This document shows positions 38,120 through 50,499 of a DNA stretch of 64,000 bases, in pieces. The translations under genes and the position numbers were made by a program. The first letter of the stretch is position 1; each line of letters begins with the position of its first letter. The notes under the pieces were generated by a model. The model saw nothing but the letters and a program-made list of their open reading frames with translations. It was not told the origin of the DNA and searched no databases. Source of the DNA: Moringa oleifera (lineage: Eukaryota > Streptophyta > Magnoliopsida > Brassicales > Moringaceae); the NCBI GenBank assembly GCA_021397835.1, contig JAJFZO010000168.1:1426001-1490000 (forward strand), read 5' to 3'.

Positions 38120-41100
38120 TCTGTGGCCCCCAGAGGGCGTTTTCTTCCCAGCAGGCTCTCTCGTTTGTCTCTTCTCGTATTCAACACCTTAATCATTCTC
38201 GAGTTCGTCTTTCTTATAATAATATTTTGTTGACTTGTTGACTTAGAAATGGAAGGTATGCGGCACAACTCTGTCTCAGTCTCTTCATCCTTCCCAGCTC
38301 AGTCTCCAGATCCATCTTAGCCTCTCATGCTCTCCTGATCATTAGGAAGCAAACTCGAAAAGATGGATTGTCCTTTAGGCTTTTTATTTTAATTATTTGT
38401 TACGGATACTCGTGCGGATGGCAACAAGTGTGAAAGCCGATAATGCCAGTCTTATCATCCATTGCGAGGATAGTCATGATGCTCATTATGACACTTTACA
38501 TCTGTTAATCGTGCTAAATTTAACTTTTATTATAATTAATTTAAAATTAATATAATAATAATAAATATCGATTTCACAAAAAAAATCATTATTAATTTAT
38601 TATAAAAAACTGAATTAAATTAAAACTTAATAATAAATAAGAATATTTTTATAAATAAAATAATAATTTATAAATTAATAATAAAATAAACAGTTAAGAT
38701 TTCATTTTTTATCATTAGATAATCATTTATATTTGAATAACAATATTATTTTTTAATTCTCTACTAAAATTTATAGTCATAGACAACAATAAAGTAAGTA
38801 TTGTTATTTAATTTTTTTTTGTCCGTTAAACATTTTAATAAACAAGTATTTTAGATTATAATCATTAATTTTAATTTACCACAAGCAATTAAATTTCAAG
38901 GCAATTCTGAATCAAGAACTCTAATTTAACTTTACATTATTTTGAAATCTTATTTAGTTGATCATCCTAAATAAAATAAAATAGTAATCATAAACACGAA
39001 TTTCAAAAGAATATAAATAATTTAATTATGAAAATTACATAAGAATAGTTGTCATTAAATATAAGAATCATGTTTAAGATTTTGAAATCACCATTCAGTT
39101 AATAAGACTTTAATCTAACATAATTAAAAACAAAAGGAAATCAAATATCTTGAACATGGAATTCAAGAGAAAAAGAAAAAGATAAGAGAACCTTCAATTG
39201 CTTGAATCTTTCTTGGTTGAATTTTTAATTTTGCAAACTCTTAATATTTTTCTCCCTTTATTTCTTACTCTAAAACTCATTTTTCTCTTCAAATCCTTTC
39301 TTTCTGTTAAGTGTCTTTTTATAGTCTTCCTCAACTAGGTGAAAAATAGGAATGACTAAAATAAAAAATTTTGTATCTTCACATCCAACAATATTATTTT
39401 TCTTAACTAGTAACACCTAAGTATAGTGCTTAGGCATCTAATAACCACATCATTGTTTAATGTGCAACCCTTATGCTTAGTACTTAGGCACCCACAAACT
39501 GTGGTTTCTTCCACATCGTGTGCTTAAGCATGGTGGGTAGTGTCGTAGCATCTCTTAAGCTTTTTAATTCTTTTTTTCCTTTATAACTTTACTTCTTCTT
39601 TTTGTTCTTTTAAGCCTTAGAATACCTAAATTTCATAAAACAATCATATTAATATTAAATATAAGGATTATAATGAACAAATATAGATTATTAATAACAC
39701 TTTAATAGGCAAAAAGCCATTTATTAACCACTAACTTGAGTCTCCCTTCCATCAACCTTATTCCTCTTCTCAACTCACATATCTTTGATACTAATGTATC
39801 AAAAAGAGTTAATGCTACCTCATCATCCCTCAACCTTTCTCTTCTTTCCTTTAGGCTACCATGTATACCCTCTCATCCCTCGTCTCCCAGCCATCTTTAC
39901 ACTTTCCTCTTTCCCTCATAACCTCTCTTTTCTTTAACCTTCCTTCCTTTTTTTTTTCTTGTTACCTTTTTTTCTCCTCGCCTCTCCCCTTTATAGGTTG
40001 TGAATGAAACAATTAAAATATTTTCAAACAAACTAATACTATTGTAATTAATAAAATAATATTATATTTATCATGCGTATCACTTTGAATTGTCTCTTAG
40101 TTAGAAGATGCACCTTTACATGTTACCCATGTCCATTATCACTATCAGATGTAATAAGTGAAGGTATCTCATTGCCAATACTACCAGACTAGATGTTTGC
40201 CTTATACACATGATTAAACTAGTTGTGAATACCTTTTAGTAGTATGGAGCATCAATCATCACTTGAGAGGGCATGATGCTTAACATAATAAGCATCTAAA
40301 CACATTCATACAAGAGATAGAATTCATTATGTTATGTTTTAGATAAAGAAATTAAAATAAATGAAGAAGATATAACATTAAAATGAACTTATAGTATTCA
40401 TAAATACTCTTTTAAAGGAATCAGCTCTTGGTATTTTTTTAAATGAGGAGTACAAAATCTAAAAAATCAACTTTTTTGACATTGCAGTTACCACAGAAGA
40501 GGTAAGGAACTAGATAACCTTGAAAGTAAAAATCTACATTGAAACAAAACCAAGTTAGCTTTCTTCAAGGGAAAAATTTATCTGGACATAAGGTAAAAAT
40601 TGATCTCAACAAAAGCCCAAATTTAACTCGATTAAAAGTAAAATTCAGCTTGACAAATTGCAATATTTTATCTTCATAATGTTGATTTAATATCGATTAA
40701 AAACCTTAACTTAACCTTAGTACTCAAAATGTCTTGGTAATGGATTCTAGGTATAATCCTAGCCCTACAAAAAACAAACAAGACTAATATGTTGGATTTG
40801 TTTATAAATTTCTTAGTTTGAATTCCAAAAAAAAATAAAATGAAAAAAAAATAGTATAGCTTTAAATCCAACTTCAATCACCACATAAAACAAAAAATAA
40901 ATAACATTCAATATAAGATCACACATAGTTATAGTGAATGATTGAAAAAGAAGGCTCCAAAACTTCATTGAAAATAAAAAAACAATCATTTCTCATATTC
41001 TAAACATTATTGAGACAAAAAGAAATGACTAAAGCTAAGCTTCTTTTGAATAATATTGTCAATAAGGATAACTTGATATCGAAATGATGTAATATACTGT

Positions 41101-43300
41101 GGATTTACTAAAAAATTGAAAGAAAATAAGAGAAAGTAAAAGAGCTAAGAGAAAAAAAGTTTTTTTTTTCTTTTGGTTTGTGCCAAGTTGCTTTCAAATC
41201 AATGACATATTGCATAGTTTTCTTTGACTGATAATGATATTTTTGTTTTAAATTGAGAAAAGACAAAAAAAAAAAAAAAAACTTAAAAGTAATAGTTTTG
41301 GTTATTTTTTAAAATTAGTTTTGTATAAAAAGCTAGATATTTCTTTTCAAAAATATTTATTTAATATTATTTTTATTTTATAAATTTAAGATCATTTTAT
41401 AATATAATTATTTTATATTGTTGAATGTAAGTAAGATTTCATTGATTTTAATTTTAGAAAACTTTTGTTATTGATAACAAGATTTTCTAAATAATCACTT
41501 ATATATGATAGGAAATTTTGTCTTAATGCATTTTCAAAGTTATAACAATTTTTTAAAAACCATTATCATTAAAAGTTTTTCAATTTCTTTAAATCATAAA
41601 AAATATTTTTAATTTTTTAAATTATTTAAATTATTTTAGATTATTCTCTATTGAGGTTGAAATATCAACATTGTAATACAATAGAAATGAAAAAAAAGAT
41701 TAAAAATTTTTTATTGTAATTTTAAATAGTAAAAAATTAAAATACTATTTAAAGACAAAAGATTTAAAAAATAAATTGAAAGAAGAAAATTTTTTTAATT
41801 TTTTATTATAATTTATAATAAATTTATAATAATTAAATTTAAGGTAAATATCTTATAAGATACTGATGTTTATCCTATGTTACCAAATTAAATTCTTATA
41901 TTTAAAACGTGACAAATTAAACATTGATTTATCAATTTAATGTAAATTAAATATTATCAAAAAATTTAAAAATTTGAAGTATTCAAACTAAAAATCTTAT
42001 ACGACAAACTTTGACTTGAATTTTTCACAGATGTAAAGAAAGTTTAAGCTACCATTGAAAAAAAGTTTTATTGTTTTTGAGTAATTATGTTATTTTTAAA
42101 AATTTTTGACATTGTAAATTTAAAAAAAATATATTTTTAATACTTAAAATTTATGAAACTTTTTGCAACGATAGCTCGAATAATTTTTTACATTTGTGAA
42201 AAATTTTAAATCAAAATTTATTGTATAAGACCTTCAATTTAAATACTTTTAATTTTTTTTAATTTTTTTTGATAATATTTAATTTAAATCAAATTGATAA
42301 ATTTAAGATTCAATTTATAATTTTTTAAACACAAGAGTTTGATTGATAAAATAAGATAAATATCAATATTTTATAAGATATGTATTCTTAATATTTATTA
42401 AAAATAAAATAAATTAAAAAAAAACTTTGAACTTTGTACATTTTTCAATTTAAATCTTTAATTCTCTCGGTTGTACCATCAAACTTTTAATTTTGGACAA
42501 TTTTAATCTTATCGTTAGTTTTTTTTAACTTTGTTAATAAAATTGAAGATTTCTCATGAGTGATTTGAGAATTTATAAAAAATTAACAATTCAATGTAGA
42601 TGTCCACAAAGACAAAGAGAATTAAGCTCTTTTCTTTGAGAAGATCACTTGTTATCAAAGATTGGATCATTTTTTTGGTCCTTCCAAGTTAATACTTTCA
42701 TTCTCAAATGGCTAGATTTAAAACTTCAATTAAATCAGGTGATTTTGAGTCTAGGTTTACAAGATTGAATATTATTGCGCATTGAAAAACTCGATATTAT
42801 TAAAAAATTAAAAAAATTCAAATAAAATTTCACTTGAGAGTGAGCTTAGGTAACCGGTTAGGTCTCTTTGCTCTCAACCCGACCCTCTGTCCGTCATTCT
42901 AATAAGGGATTGGAAGAAGGGAACTTTTCATGCCTCCTGAAATGGGTTGTTGTCTATTTTTCTGAACGCTGGAGCCATGTGACCCTTACTAAGCATTATC
43001 AAGATACATTCGAACCTTGCCTGAGCAGGCCAATGAGAAAGAGGAAGAGCTTATCTGACCTCAAAAAAAGTTGGTTGAGGTGTATCTCGAGACTTTGAAT
43101 CTTAACGACGGAGCCTCCGATTCTCCGAGGTAGAACAGGGAAACGTTAAAGATGTAGGCGTCAACACATGATGAGGAGCTGATAACGTTAAAATATGCCA
43201 CTTTTCCAGGTTTTCTTGTCGAAGATGTTCATGGCTATGCCCGTTTGATGTAAGAAGGATCTCAAAAACCTGGAGAGAAAGGGGATCAGGGACAATATGT
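38120..43300. other. Intergenic DNA between the alpha-glucosidase and VPS2 genes
   Basis: Mostly very A/T-rich DNA with no recognised gene. Around 39410-39560 three variants of a GCTTAGGCA-like motif recur. Around 39170-39350 there is T/C-rich sequence with TTTTTATAGTC that resembles the leader part of an LTR, but no second LTR or gag/pol domain was seen. A less A/T-rich island at about 42840-43300 has an open frame of 76 codons with no recognised family. It may be a transposon scrap. Confidence 0.5.
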
Positions 43301-43307
43301 GGGCTTA

Positions 43308-43605
43308 AGGAGTGCTGTGGCTTCGTAAATTATCTCAATTAGCCGTTGCATATTGCTGTCGCCAGGATATTTTAGTAATTTAAAAAATAATTATTTCATT
43401 AATTTACTTTGATACGCAAAAAGCACAACCCGTTCCGAAGGAGAAAGTGTGGACTCTGTGAATTTAGGAAGGGCACTGTGACTTTATACATATCTCACGT
43501 GGGCACTACATGTAGCCGTTACAAAATATTTTAATAATTTAAAAATATATTTTTAGTAATTTATTTCTCAAGTGCCGTTGTACGTGCTAAAAGTCCATCC
43601 CGCTC
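43308..43605. repeat. Imperfect direct duplication (~140 bp, twice) just upstream of VPS2
   Basis: Two related blocks lie 160-173 bp apart. Shared landmarks in order are CTGTG-x-CTT (about 43316 and 43476), ATCTCA (43332 and 43492), AGCCGTT (43341 and 43514), ATATTTTA-x-TAATTTAAAAA, and an end block CCCG(T/C)TCC (43429 and 43599). The second copy has an extra insert containing CACGTGGG, a G-box-like core. The copies are diverged but collinear. Confidence 0.55.
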
Positions 43606-43629
43606 CCCAATGAACGATCTTCTTCCACC

Positions 43630-43630
<1 letters not shown>

Positions 43631-43661
<31 letters not shown>
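43631..43661 (+). repeat. CT microsatellite in the VPS2 leader region
   Basis: A CT-rich tract of about 31 bases lies 230 bp before the VPS2 start codon. CT tracts near transcription starts are common in plant 5' UTRs and can act as promoter elements, but that role is inferred here. Confidence 0.8.
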
Positions 43662-43662
<1 letters not shown>

Positions 43663-43891
43663 GCCCTCTGCTCGGGCCTCTTGCTGTCTCCGTCACTTCG
43701 GTTAGCTTGAAGAGGAGAAGAAGTATACTTTGCTGACACATTTGTATGTACTGCGCTGCTTGATCCCTTTTACCCCGCAGTTTGCTTTCTGAATTTCAGG
43801 GGTATCTGAATTTCAGGGTTTTTCTCGTGGCACTGGTTCTTCAACCTGTAATCCTAGTTCAAAGTTTAATCGAGGGGGCGTAAACGTAGCC

Positions 43892-46800
43892 ATGAACATT
43901 TTCAAGAAGAAAACCTCTCCAAAAGGTGCACTGTTTTTGTCTCCTCTACTATTAGCTGGCTTTTCATGACATTTCATTTCGTTAATGTTCTCCCTCTTTC
44001 TCTTTCTCTGAGCAATTTTGACTACTCTTCTTCTCACACTCCTCAAAATTTGGGATTTCGCGTGAATATAATTTCTATGTTGTCTGTGAAACTTAACTTT
44101 CTCAGTTTTCCTTTTTATTCTTTTTCTTCCTTTTTTTCGCTGTTGGATTTCGTTTCTAGGATGAGTTTGATATTCGAGACGATCAGATACTTCCTTCTCT
44201 TGGTTGTTCTTGTCCGTTTTCAATCAGAAGCTAGGGTTTTTGTTTATGGGTTCTTTTCACTTTTTGATTTTTTCCTATTTCAAAAACTTTGAAGATTTGA
44301 CTATTTTGTTTGGTGGTTAATGTTTTACAAGCTTAGTGTTTATAATTTTTTGAGTGTCATTATTCTTTGTTTTCTTTTCTTCCATTTGTTCGGCAACCAA
44401 ATGAAAGGGCAGTTTTTGGGTACTTACTTCCGCTGTTACAGCTTAGATTTGTTTATTTCTTCAGGGCAAATAAATAGTGATTTAAGAAATTTATTTTTTC
44501 TAATTTACAGATGCTCTTCGCACAAGCAAGAAAGAAATGGCTGTGGCCACACGAGGTAAGACTAGACTTTTCTCCACCTAGAATTGCATTGCTGTTTCTT
44601 CTTTGTCACATGCTGAAGTTTCTCGATAAATGTCTGGCGAGCTGTATTCCAACAAAAATTTTATGTTCAACTTCACCATGAGAATTCTGTGGCCTTTGCA
44701 AGTAAGATTTACTTTTCGTTGGTTTGTGTTGCTTTTAGAATAATGGTCACTGGTATTACATTTATGCTTGTACTTTCTGGTACTTATTTGATGCCTTGAG
44801 AAAAGCATTGCCGTAGGTAAAAACCTGAGTTCAGTTCGATAAGTGCGCCTATGCATTACCATATTGTCGAATTACCTAAGAGAATGGATTGACTTATCTA
44901 GATAATTTGCCCAAGAAAGGCAGTGCTGGGGAAAATGCTTATTTGGGTGTCTATATGATTCTATAGAGGGAAGGGACCTTTTATTTTTGAGTGCACTTTT
45001 TCTATATGATTATGGAAACAACTCCTTATGTTGTGTGTGATGCAAAGAAGCTTTCTGGGATAGAGAGTTTATGTTGCCAAAACTCATGCAAAATTTAAGA
45101 ATTTAAAGACCTTGTTGCTGAGTAGTGCCTGGAATGCTACCATATACTCTGTGTGGAGAGTTTCTTCCTGTTGAAAACGTGAGAAGTTGCACTTGCTGAT
45201 ATGTGTTCTTATTATTAGAACTAGACTAAGTATTTTAACTATCATTAAAAGTTCTGTGTGGAATAATAATTTGTGTTCCACGTGTGGTAGATCTGACCAT
45301 ATTCTTATTGTGGAGTTTGGTGTATCTGTAGCGGCTCAGAGCCTTCTAAATTTTCTGGATGCTAACAATAGTTTCTCATTCATCTATGGAAAGAAGAAAA
45401 AGAAAAGCTTTATCTAGAATCTGCTTTATGGCAAACTCCTATCTCCTTTTTCATTGAATGATGAGCCTCCTTCAAATTTAAAGAGACCTTAATAGCATCT
45501 TTTGAGTTTTCCAGATTTATTCAAATCTAGAACTCCATATAATTTGGTGTGCTTTTACCGCTTCTGTAGGTATTGAACGGGAAATTGCATCTCTTCAGTT
45601 GGAGGTATGTAACTGTTGCTGGCACAACTTTTGAAAAATGATCTCACTTTGTTTACTTTTCTGACATGAATTGTATGTAATTTTAGGAGAAGAAACTGGT
45701 GGCAGAGATCAAGAAAACAGCTAAAACCGGAAATGAGGCAAGTTCATTTTTTGTCAATTGTTTGTTTTACAACTTTATTAAACCTAACCTCCAAAGAAAT
45801 TGTTATCGTATTGATTAGAAATGTTAGCCTTTTCAAAGTTAGGCTACTGAAATAGTAATTCAGAAGTACTTTGGCGTCAGATAACGATGATCGTTTGCAA
45901 TGCATCATAAGGTTGACTAAGGTGTACACATGAGGCCAAGTTTGCATGAGACATTTCACTCTATTATTCAGGTGTAATGGTCACTCCAAATGAGCCATGT
46001 TAATGACAACTGAGGTTTGCACTTGGAGTAGTAGCTTCTACATGAGCTATTCATACTCATGTTCAGCTATAGTGACGTTTTAATGCTACAAAAAAGGAGA
46101 GAAGGTCTTCATTTTGACAAGCAAGGCTGGCTTATGTTAGACTAACGCTAACAAACCCAGAGTAACCTAGTAGATTTTAATTATTTTCTTTTTTGCATCA
46201 GCATGATTTATGCTTGGATTTGAATTATTTTTTCCATGTTGTAACCTGTATTGATATTCTTACTGATGATAAATGAATAAAACTGAGGGAAATAATAGCT
46301 AACCTTAGTATAAGTCTCTTGAACAATCATTATCAAGTATGGCTTTTTCTATTTGACATTCTAAATGTCAAAGAAGCGTGCAAAAAAGAGTTGCTTATTC
46401 AAGAGCTATCCTAGCTTGTTGGTGAGCTGAAGTCAAAGATATATGTAAAATAAATATTTAGAGAAATACAGTATTTTATCAATTGTTGTATGTTTGTTTC
46501 AATGCATAACTTAGGGCAAAATGTCCGGATATGAAAAAATTATGCATGATCACTCCACTGGAAACAGCTCCATTGATGGCATACATTAAGTGTCTTGTTA
46601 TAATTATCCTTTTGCAACTTTTAGCCATTTGGATTGTTGAAGGAGCTTGCTGAAGCCAGTAAAAAAAAATTGGTTGGCTATAATACAATTCAAACTCCAT
46701 AATGGTTTTGCCTCCTATCTGTTCCCTTCACCATTCAACTTAGTTGCTCATTGGCTTTGAAAAATTTTCTAGGCTGCCACCAGAATCTTAGCTCGTCAAC

Positions 46801-48985
46801 TTGTTCGGCTGCGGCAACAGATAACGAACTTGCAAGGGAGTCGTGCACAAATTAGAGGTGTGGCAACTCATACACAGGTCAGTTCCCCAAAGAAATGTAA
46901 CTAATAGGATGATTGTAACTTTGTACTGCTTTGCTTCTTTAAATGTTGATGCTATTGTTATGATGTTTGCAGGCACTATATGCGAGTACTTCAATTTCCA
47001 CGGGAATGAAAGGTGCAACTAAGGCAATGACTGCAATGAACAAGGTATGCATTTCAAAGGTGCTATTGTTGTTCTTGTTTTCAGTCATGAAATGTTATTG
47101 ACAGATTGAGGTTGTAAATTCTGTGCTTCACCAAAAATGAAAATTTAATTTCTTTAGTATCTGTCTGCAAACAATTCCCAAGGGATGATGGAATTTTGAA
47201 AATGAGGCAGGAAATATGAAAATTATATAGATATCTTGATGATCTACTTTTTTGTTGATCTACTCAGCTCTATATTATTGGCAGAGATATTTCTTACCTG
47301 AAGTTATTCTTACTGATTATTAGTGACTTCATTATCTTTCATTTGGTGTCTGGCAGTGTCCAAATTTAAGGAAGGCTAAAACATATCTTGCCATTTTTTT
47401 TCTTTTGTAAAGCATTATCATTATATGTTTTGGCCTTTTGCAGCAAATGGCACCTGCAAAACAAGCGAAAGTGATCAAAGAGTTCCAGAAGCAGTCAGCA
47501 CAAATGGACATGACGGTAACAATTTTTTTATTTTTGCTTAGAGTCATGTTTCCATCATGTTATAGCGTGGTAATGAAGATGCCTTGGCTCAATACTTTGT
47601 CTGTACACAGTTGCAAGCTTCAACTTCTGTAGATCTTACCAAAATATGTGTGAGAAAACTGATGATTGGTCTCAGTTAGATTTGACCCCTTCACATTCTC
47701 CAATAATCTAAACCCAGTTGTTTCACGTGAAAATGCTTATTTACATTATTTGGAACTCAGGTTGAGTTTTCTAGCAGTAGATGAATTGATCTACTAGTTG
47801 GTGCTTGTACTACATATGTCATATTGTTCTCTTTGCAGATTGAGATGATGTCTGAGGCTATTGATGAAACTTTAGACAAAGATGAGGCTGAAGAGGAAAC
47901 AGAGGAGCTCACCAACCAGGTGAATATTAATTATTATATTTTTACTCCCTTTTACCCTTCAGGCCTGCTCTCCCACAATCTCTGACATATATGTACTTTT
48001 CACTTTTAGGTGCTTGATGAGATCGGTGTTGATATTGCATCCCAGGTTGGTGTCTTTGAGAATTGCTGTCACATAAGTTTCTGCAGTAATTTGACTTTCT
48101 TAATTCAAACAATATTTACAGAATTGTTTAATTTATTCTCCTTCATTTTACAGTTATCTTCAGCTCCAAAAGGCCGCATTGCATCAAGGACCACTCCTGA
48201 TGTTGTTGCTAGGTATGGACGATCCACGATTAGACGTATTATAAAAAATTCTAAAAGCACATAGGAATTCATTCATTTGTCAACCAATCTGTAAAAGTTC
48301 TCTAGTTGTTTTCCTTGTCACAAGTAGTGCATTTTTTGTCTTGTTTTTGATTAAAAAAATGCATTTTGTGTCAGTACAAAACAATCAACACCATATCCCT
48401 GTTCCCATTTCCAAATGCCCTGGCAAGTGTGCCCTACTACAATGGGGTTGCTGCCATTGATTTCTTGTATCATCAAAATCCAGTGATCAACTTGTACAGA
48501 GAATTTATTTTCTAACTGCAAAAAGTTCAGATGTTGTGCCTACTGTGTGTGCTGTCTTGGATATCTCAGTGCATGTCAATGAATGACCCTGCTTGATGGC
48601 ATGTTTGTGGCCTTCATTTTCATGGTGAAGATGCACTTCTGATGTAGACTTGATTCTTATGAGGAGAACTACTAATTTTATTATGCAGGATAATTTATTA
48701 ATTTATCCTGGAGTTTGTCCATCCTTTTAGTAAGATAAAATCATTTTCTTTTTTCTAGGGAAAAATTTATTCTTTTTCTCTCAACCTTTATTATTTTGAG
48801 ATGTCTTGCAGACACAGGACGGATGTTCTTCAATTGTCTTTGGATCGACTGCCTTCCTTGTCTCACTTGCTTATCGTTTACTAATTCTTTGTTTAACTAT
48901 TCTTTTCTTTTTGATTCTTTGCAGTTCTGGATCCACTGATGTTGAAGATCTTGAAAAGAGGTTGGCTTCTCTTCGCCGTATATGA
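43892..48985 (+). CDS. VPS2.2: ESCRT-III subunit, vacuolar protein sorting-associated protein 2 homolog (VPS2.2-like)
   Basis: This 216-aa SNF7-family protein acts in ESCRT-III, which pinches off intraluminal vesicles at multivesicular bodies. The 11 exons are: 43892-43925, 44511-44555, 45570-45604, 45687-45737, 46773-46877, 46973-47044, 47444-47515, 47839-47919, 48010-48045, 48154-48212, 48925-48985 (651 bp). The start gives MNIFKKKTSPKDALRTSK, a basic amphipathic N-terminus. The helical core includes ARQLVRLRQQITNLQGSRAQ. The acidic linker DKDEAEEETEEL precedes the autoinhibitory C-terminal part. The chain ends in LEKRLASLRRI, a MIM1 motif that would bind the MIT domain of the VPS4 ATPase. 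That ending and the N-terminus fit Arabidopsis VPS2.2 better than VPS2.3 or VPS2.1, from memory. All introns are GT-AG except intron 4 (45738-46772), which begins with GC. The gene is tail-to-tail with the RING gene. Confidence 0.95.
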
Positions 48986-49593
48986 TACTAAAAGCACAGC
49001 AGTGAGTCACATGCAAAGCAGTATTTTCATCTGTAATTTTTCTGTAGTAGAAAATGATACTTACAATGAAAAATCAGAACTGTAACACTAAAGCACACGA
49101 TAACTAATATATTTATTTATATATTTTGTTGCTAAGAATGCAAAGAAATTACTTGATTTTCCTAAATATTGTCTGCCTTAGTCATTGAACTTTGATTTTT
49201 TTATTTGTCATAATTAAATAAAAAGATTGACCAATAGTATAATTATTATTGAAAAAGCTGCACTTCATGGGTTTGGTGATCTATTTAATTAATTGAAGTC
49301 TTTTTTCAATGTTTTATGCAGAGCCTATTCCATGCTTGGATAGCAAGTAAACTGACTTGGGAACATTGGGCCCCTCGTAACCTAATGGGCCAAAGGAATC
49401 TGATAGCCTGCATGGAAAGCAAGCATAAAGATGATAGATGAAATGTATCCACATTGAGCATGAGGACGACAGAAAGAGGCAATTTGTCATGTTTCATCAG
49501 CTGACTTGCATCAAAATTACATAAAAATATCAACGAACAGATCATAACAAAGAATATCAATCCAATCAGAAAAAGAGAGAGAATCAATTCACG

Positions 49594-50055
49594 TCATGCA
49601 GGCATGTCAACAAGATCGAGAACAAGAGTTCTGCAGAGGGGGCATGTGGAGTGGTTCTCCATGAGCCACCGGTTGATACAAGCAAAGTGGAAGATATGTT
49701 GGCACATAGGCAGGGTTTGGCAAATGACTCCCTCCACGTAATCCTCTAAGCAAATTGCGCAGTCAATGCGATCGGTCTCGATGCTCCCATACGCAAACAT
49801 GAGCGGTAGAAATTCTTCATCCTCCTCCATTTCTCTTTCTTGCCTCATTACTTCTTCAAGTAGGTCCAACGAGCTTTGTTCTTCGTCGATGCCGTGTGCT
49901 CGCGATTTCTTCAACGGAAGTTTCGCCCTGTGGATGAGCCACAGAGCGATTCGCAGTACACTTGAAGCCGATGCGCAAAGCAAAGAATATTTGTGGGAAA
50001 AACATGTCAAATACAAGACGCAAAGACAAGTGAGAGATGGCGTTCGCCGCACCAT
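49594..50055 (-). CDS. RING-H2 zinc finger protein, probable membrane-anchored E3 ubiquitin ligase
   Basis: A single exon encodes 153 aa. Residues about 8-45 are hydrophobic with basic flanks and may form a signal anchor. Residues 55-85 are strongly acidic (EREMEEDEEF). The RING-H2 domain is at 99-141: CAIC, then C-x-H-x2-H-x2-C, then CPLC, the spacing of a C3H2C3 zinc-binding RING. Such domains recruit a ubiquitin-conjugating enzyme. A conserved Trp (W130) follows the sixth ligand, as in active RING-H2 ligases. The first ATG in frame is at 50055; the open frame continues upstream without another ATG. There is no GLD motif of the ATL family, so I do not assign it to ATLs. The target and pathway are unknown. 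It is head-to-head with the LSD1-type gene. Confidence 0.85.
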   Translation of the reverse strand: MVRRTPSLTCLCVLYLTCFSHKYSLLCASASSVLRIALWLIHRAKLPLKKSRAHGIDEEQSSLDLLEEVMRQEREMEEDEEFLPLMFAYGSIETDRIDCAICLEDYVEGVICQTLPMCQHIFHFACINRWLMENHSTCPLCRTLVLDLVDMPA

Positions 50056-50102
50056 TATTGTTTTCAAGAGAACATAGATAAGAGAGACACAGAGGCGCGG
50101 GG

Positions 50103-50139
50103 GGAGAGAGAGGGAGAGAGAGAGAGAGAGAGAGAGAGC
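50103..50139. repeat. GA microsatellite in the RING gene leader
   Basis: GA-rich tract of about 37 bases, 50-85 bp upstream of the RING-gene start codon. On that gene's coding strand it reads as CT repeats, like the CT tract before VPS2. Confidence 0.85.
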
Positions 50140-50462
50140 TGTGCTTCCAGGTCTTCAACAGGGGCTGGCGCAAGGGGGATTTAGTGACGTTAGTTACAGT
50201 TGCTTGGGGAATCAGCTACGCGCCTTTTTCAATTTTTTAAAAACATAAAAACATATACTTATTTACTATTGGGCCACTGGACCAGGCCGAATCAACGACT
50301 GGGCCAAACCCGGTGAACCCGCAAACACAGGAAACAGGTCAATGAGCAAAACGCGGATCCGGACTTCGTTTTGATGATGACGTTGAAAGGTTCGAAACTT
50401 CCTGCTCAAATTCTAATCCTATTTAAAAGTTTAGATATATACGAACCCACAGGCTAATGAGC

Positions 50463-50476
50463 TTATATAGTATAAA
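50463..50476 (+). promoter_or_regulatory. Candidate TATA box of the LSD1-type gene
   Basis: TATATAGTATAAAC occurs in the divergent region, with A/T-rich core and flanking pyrimidines. Transcription would start near 50500. This leaves a spliced 5' leader, consistent with the donor and acceptor signals that follow. Confidence 0.45.
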
Positions 50477-50499
50477 CCCAATATCTTCCTTCCTTTGAC

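Noticed and set aside
39120..39350. LTR-like leader sequence
   Set aside because: The T/C-rich text and TTTTTATAGTC resemble an LTR, but I found no paired copy, TG...CA ends, primer-binding site or coding domain nearby.
42990..43030. B-box-like word on the minus strand (AAGGTTCGAATG)
   Set aside because: It does not complete the B-box consensus, no A-box lies at the right distance, and no cloverleaf could be drawn.
42868..43098. 76-codon + strand open frame in a G/C-richer island
   Set aside because: I could not place it in any gag, pol or host family with confidence, and flanking sequence lacks continuation in any frame. Mentioned only as a possible transposon scrap.
43813..44223. 136-codon minus-strand open frame over the VPS2 start
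   Set aside because: It is Lys/Arg-rich, overlaps the VPS2 first exon and intron in antisense, and has no recognisable family. It reflects pyrimidine-rich intron sequence.
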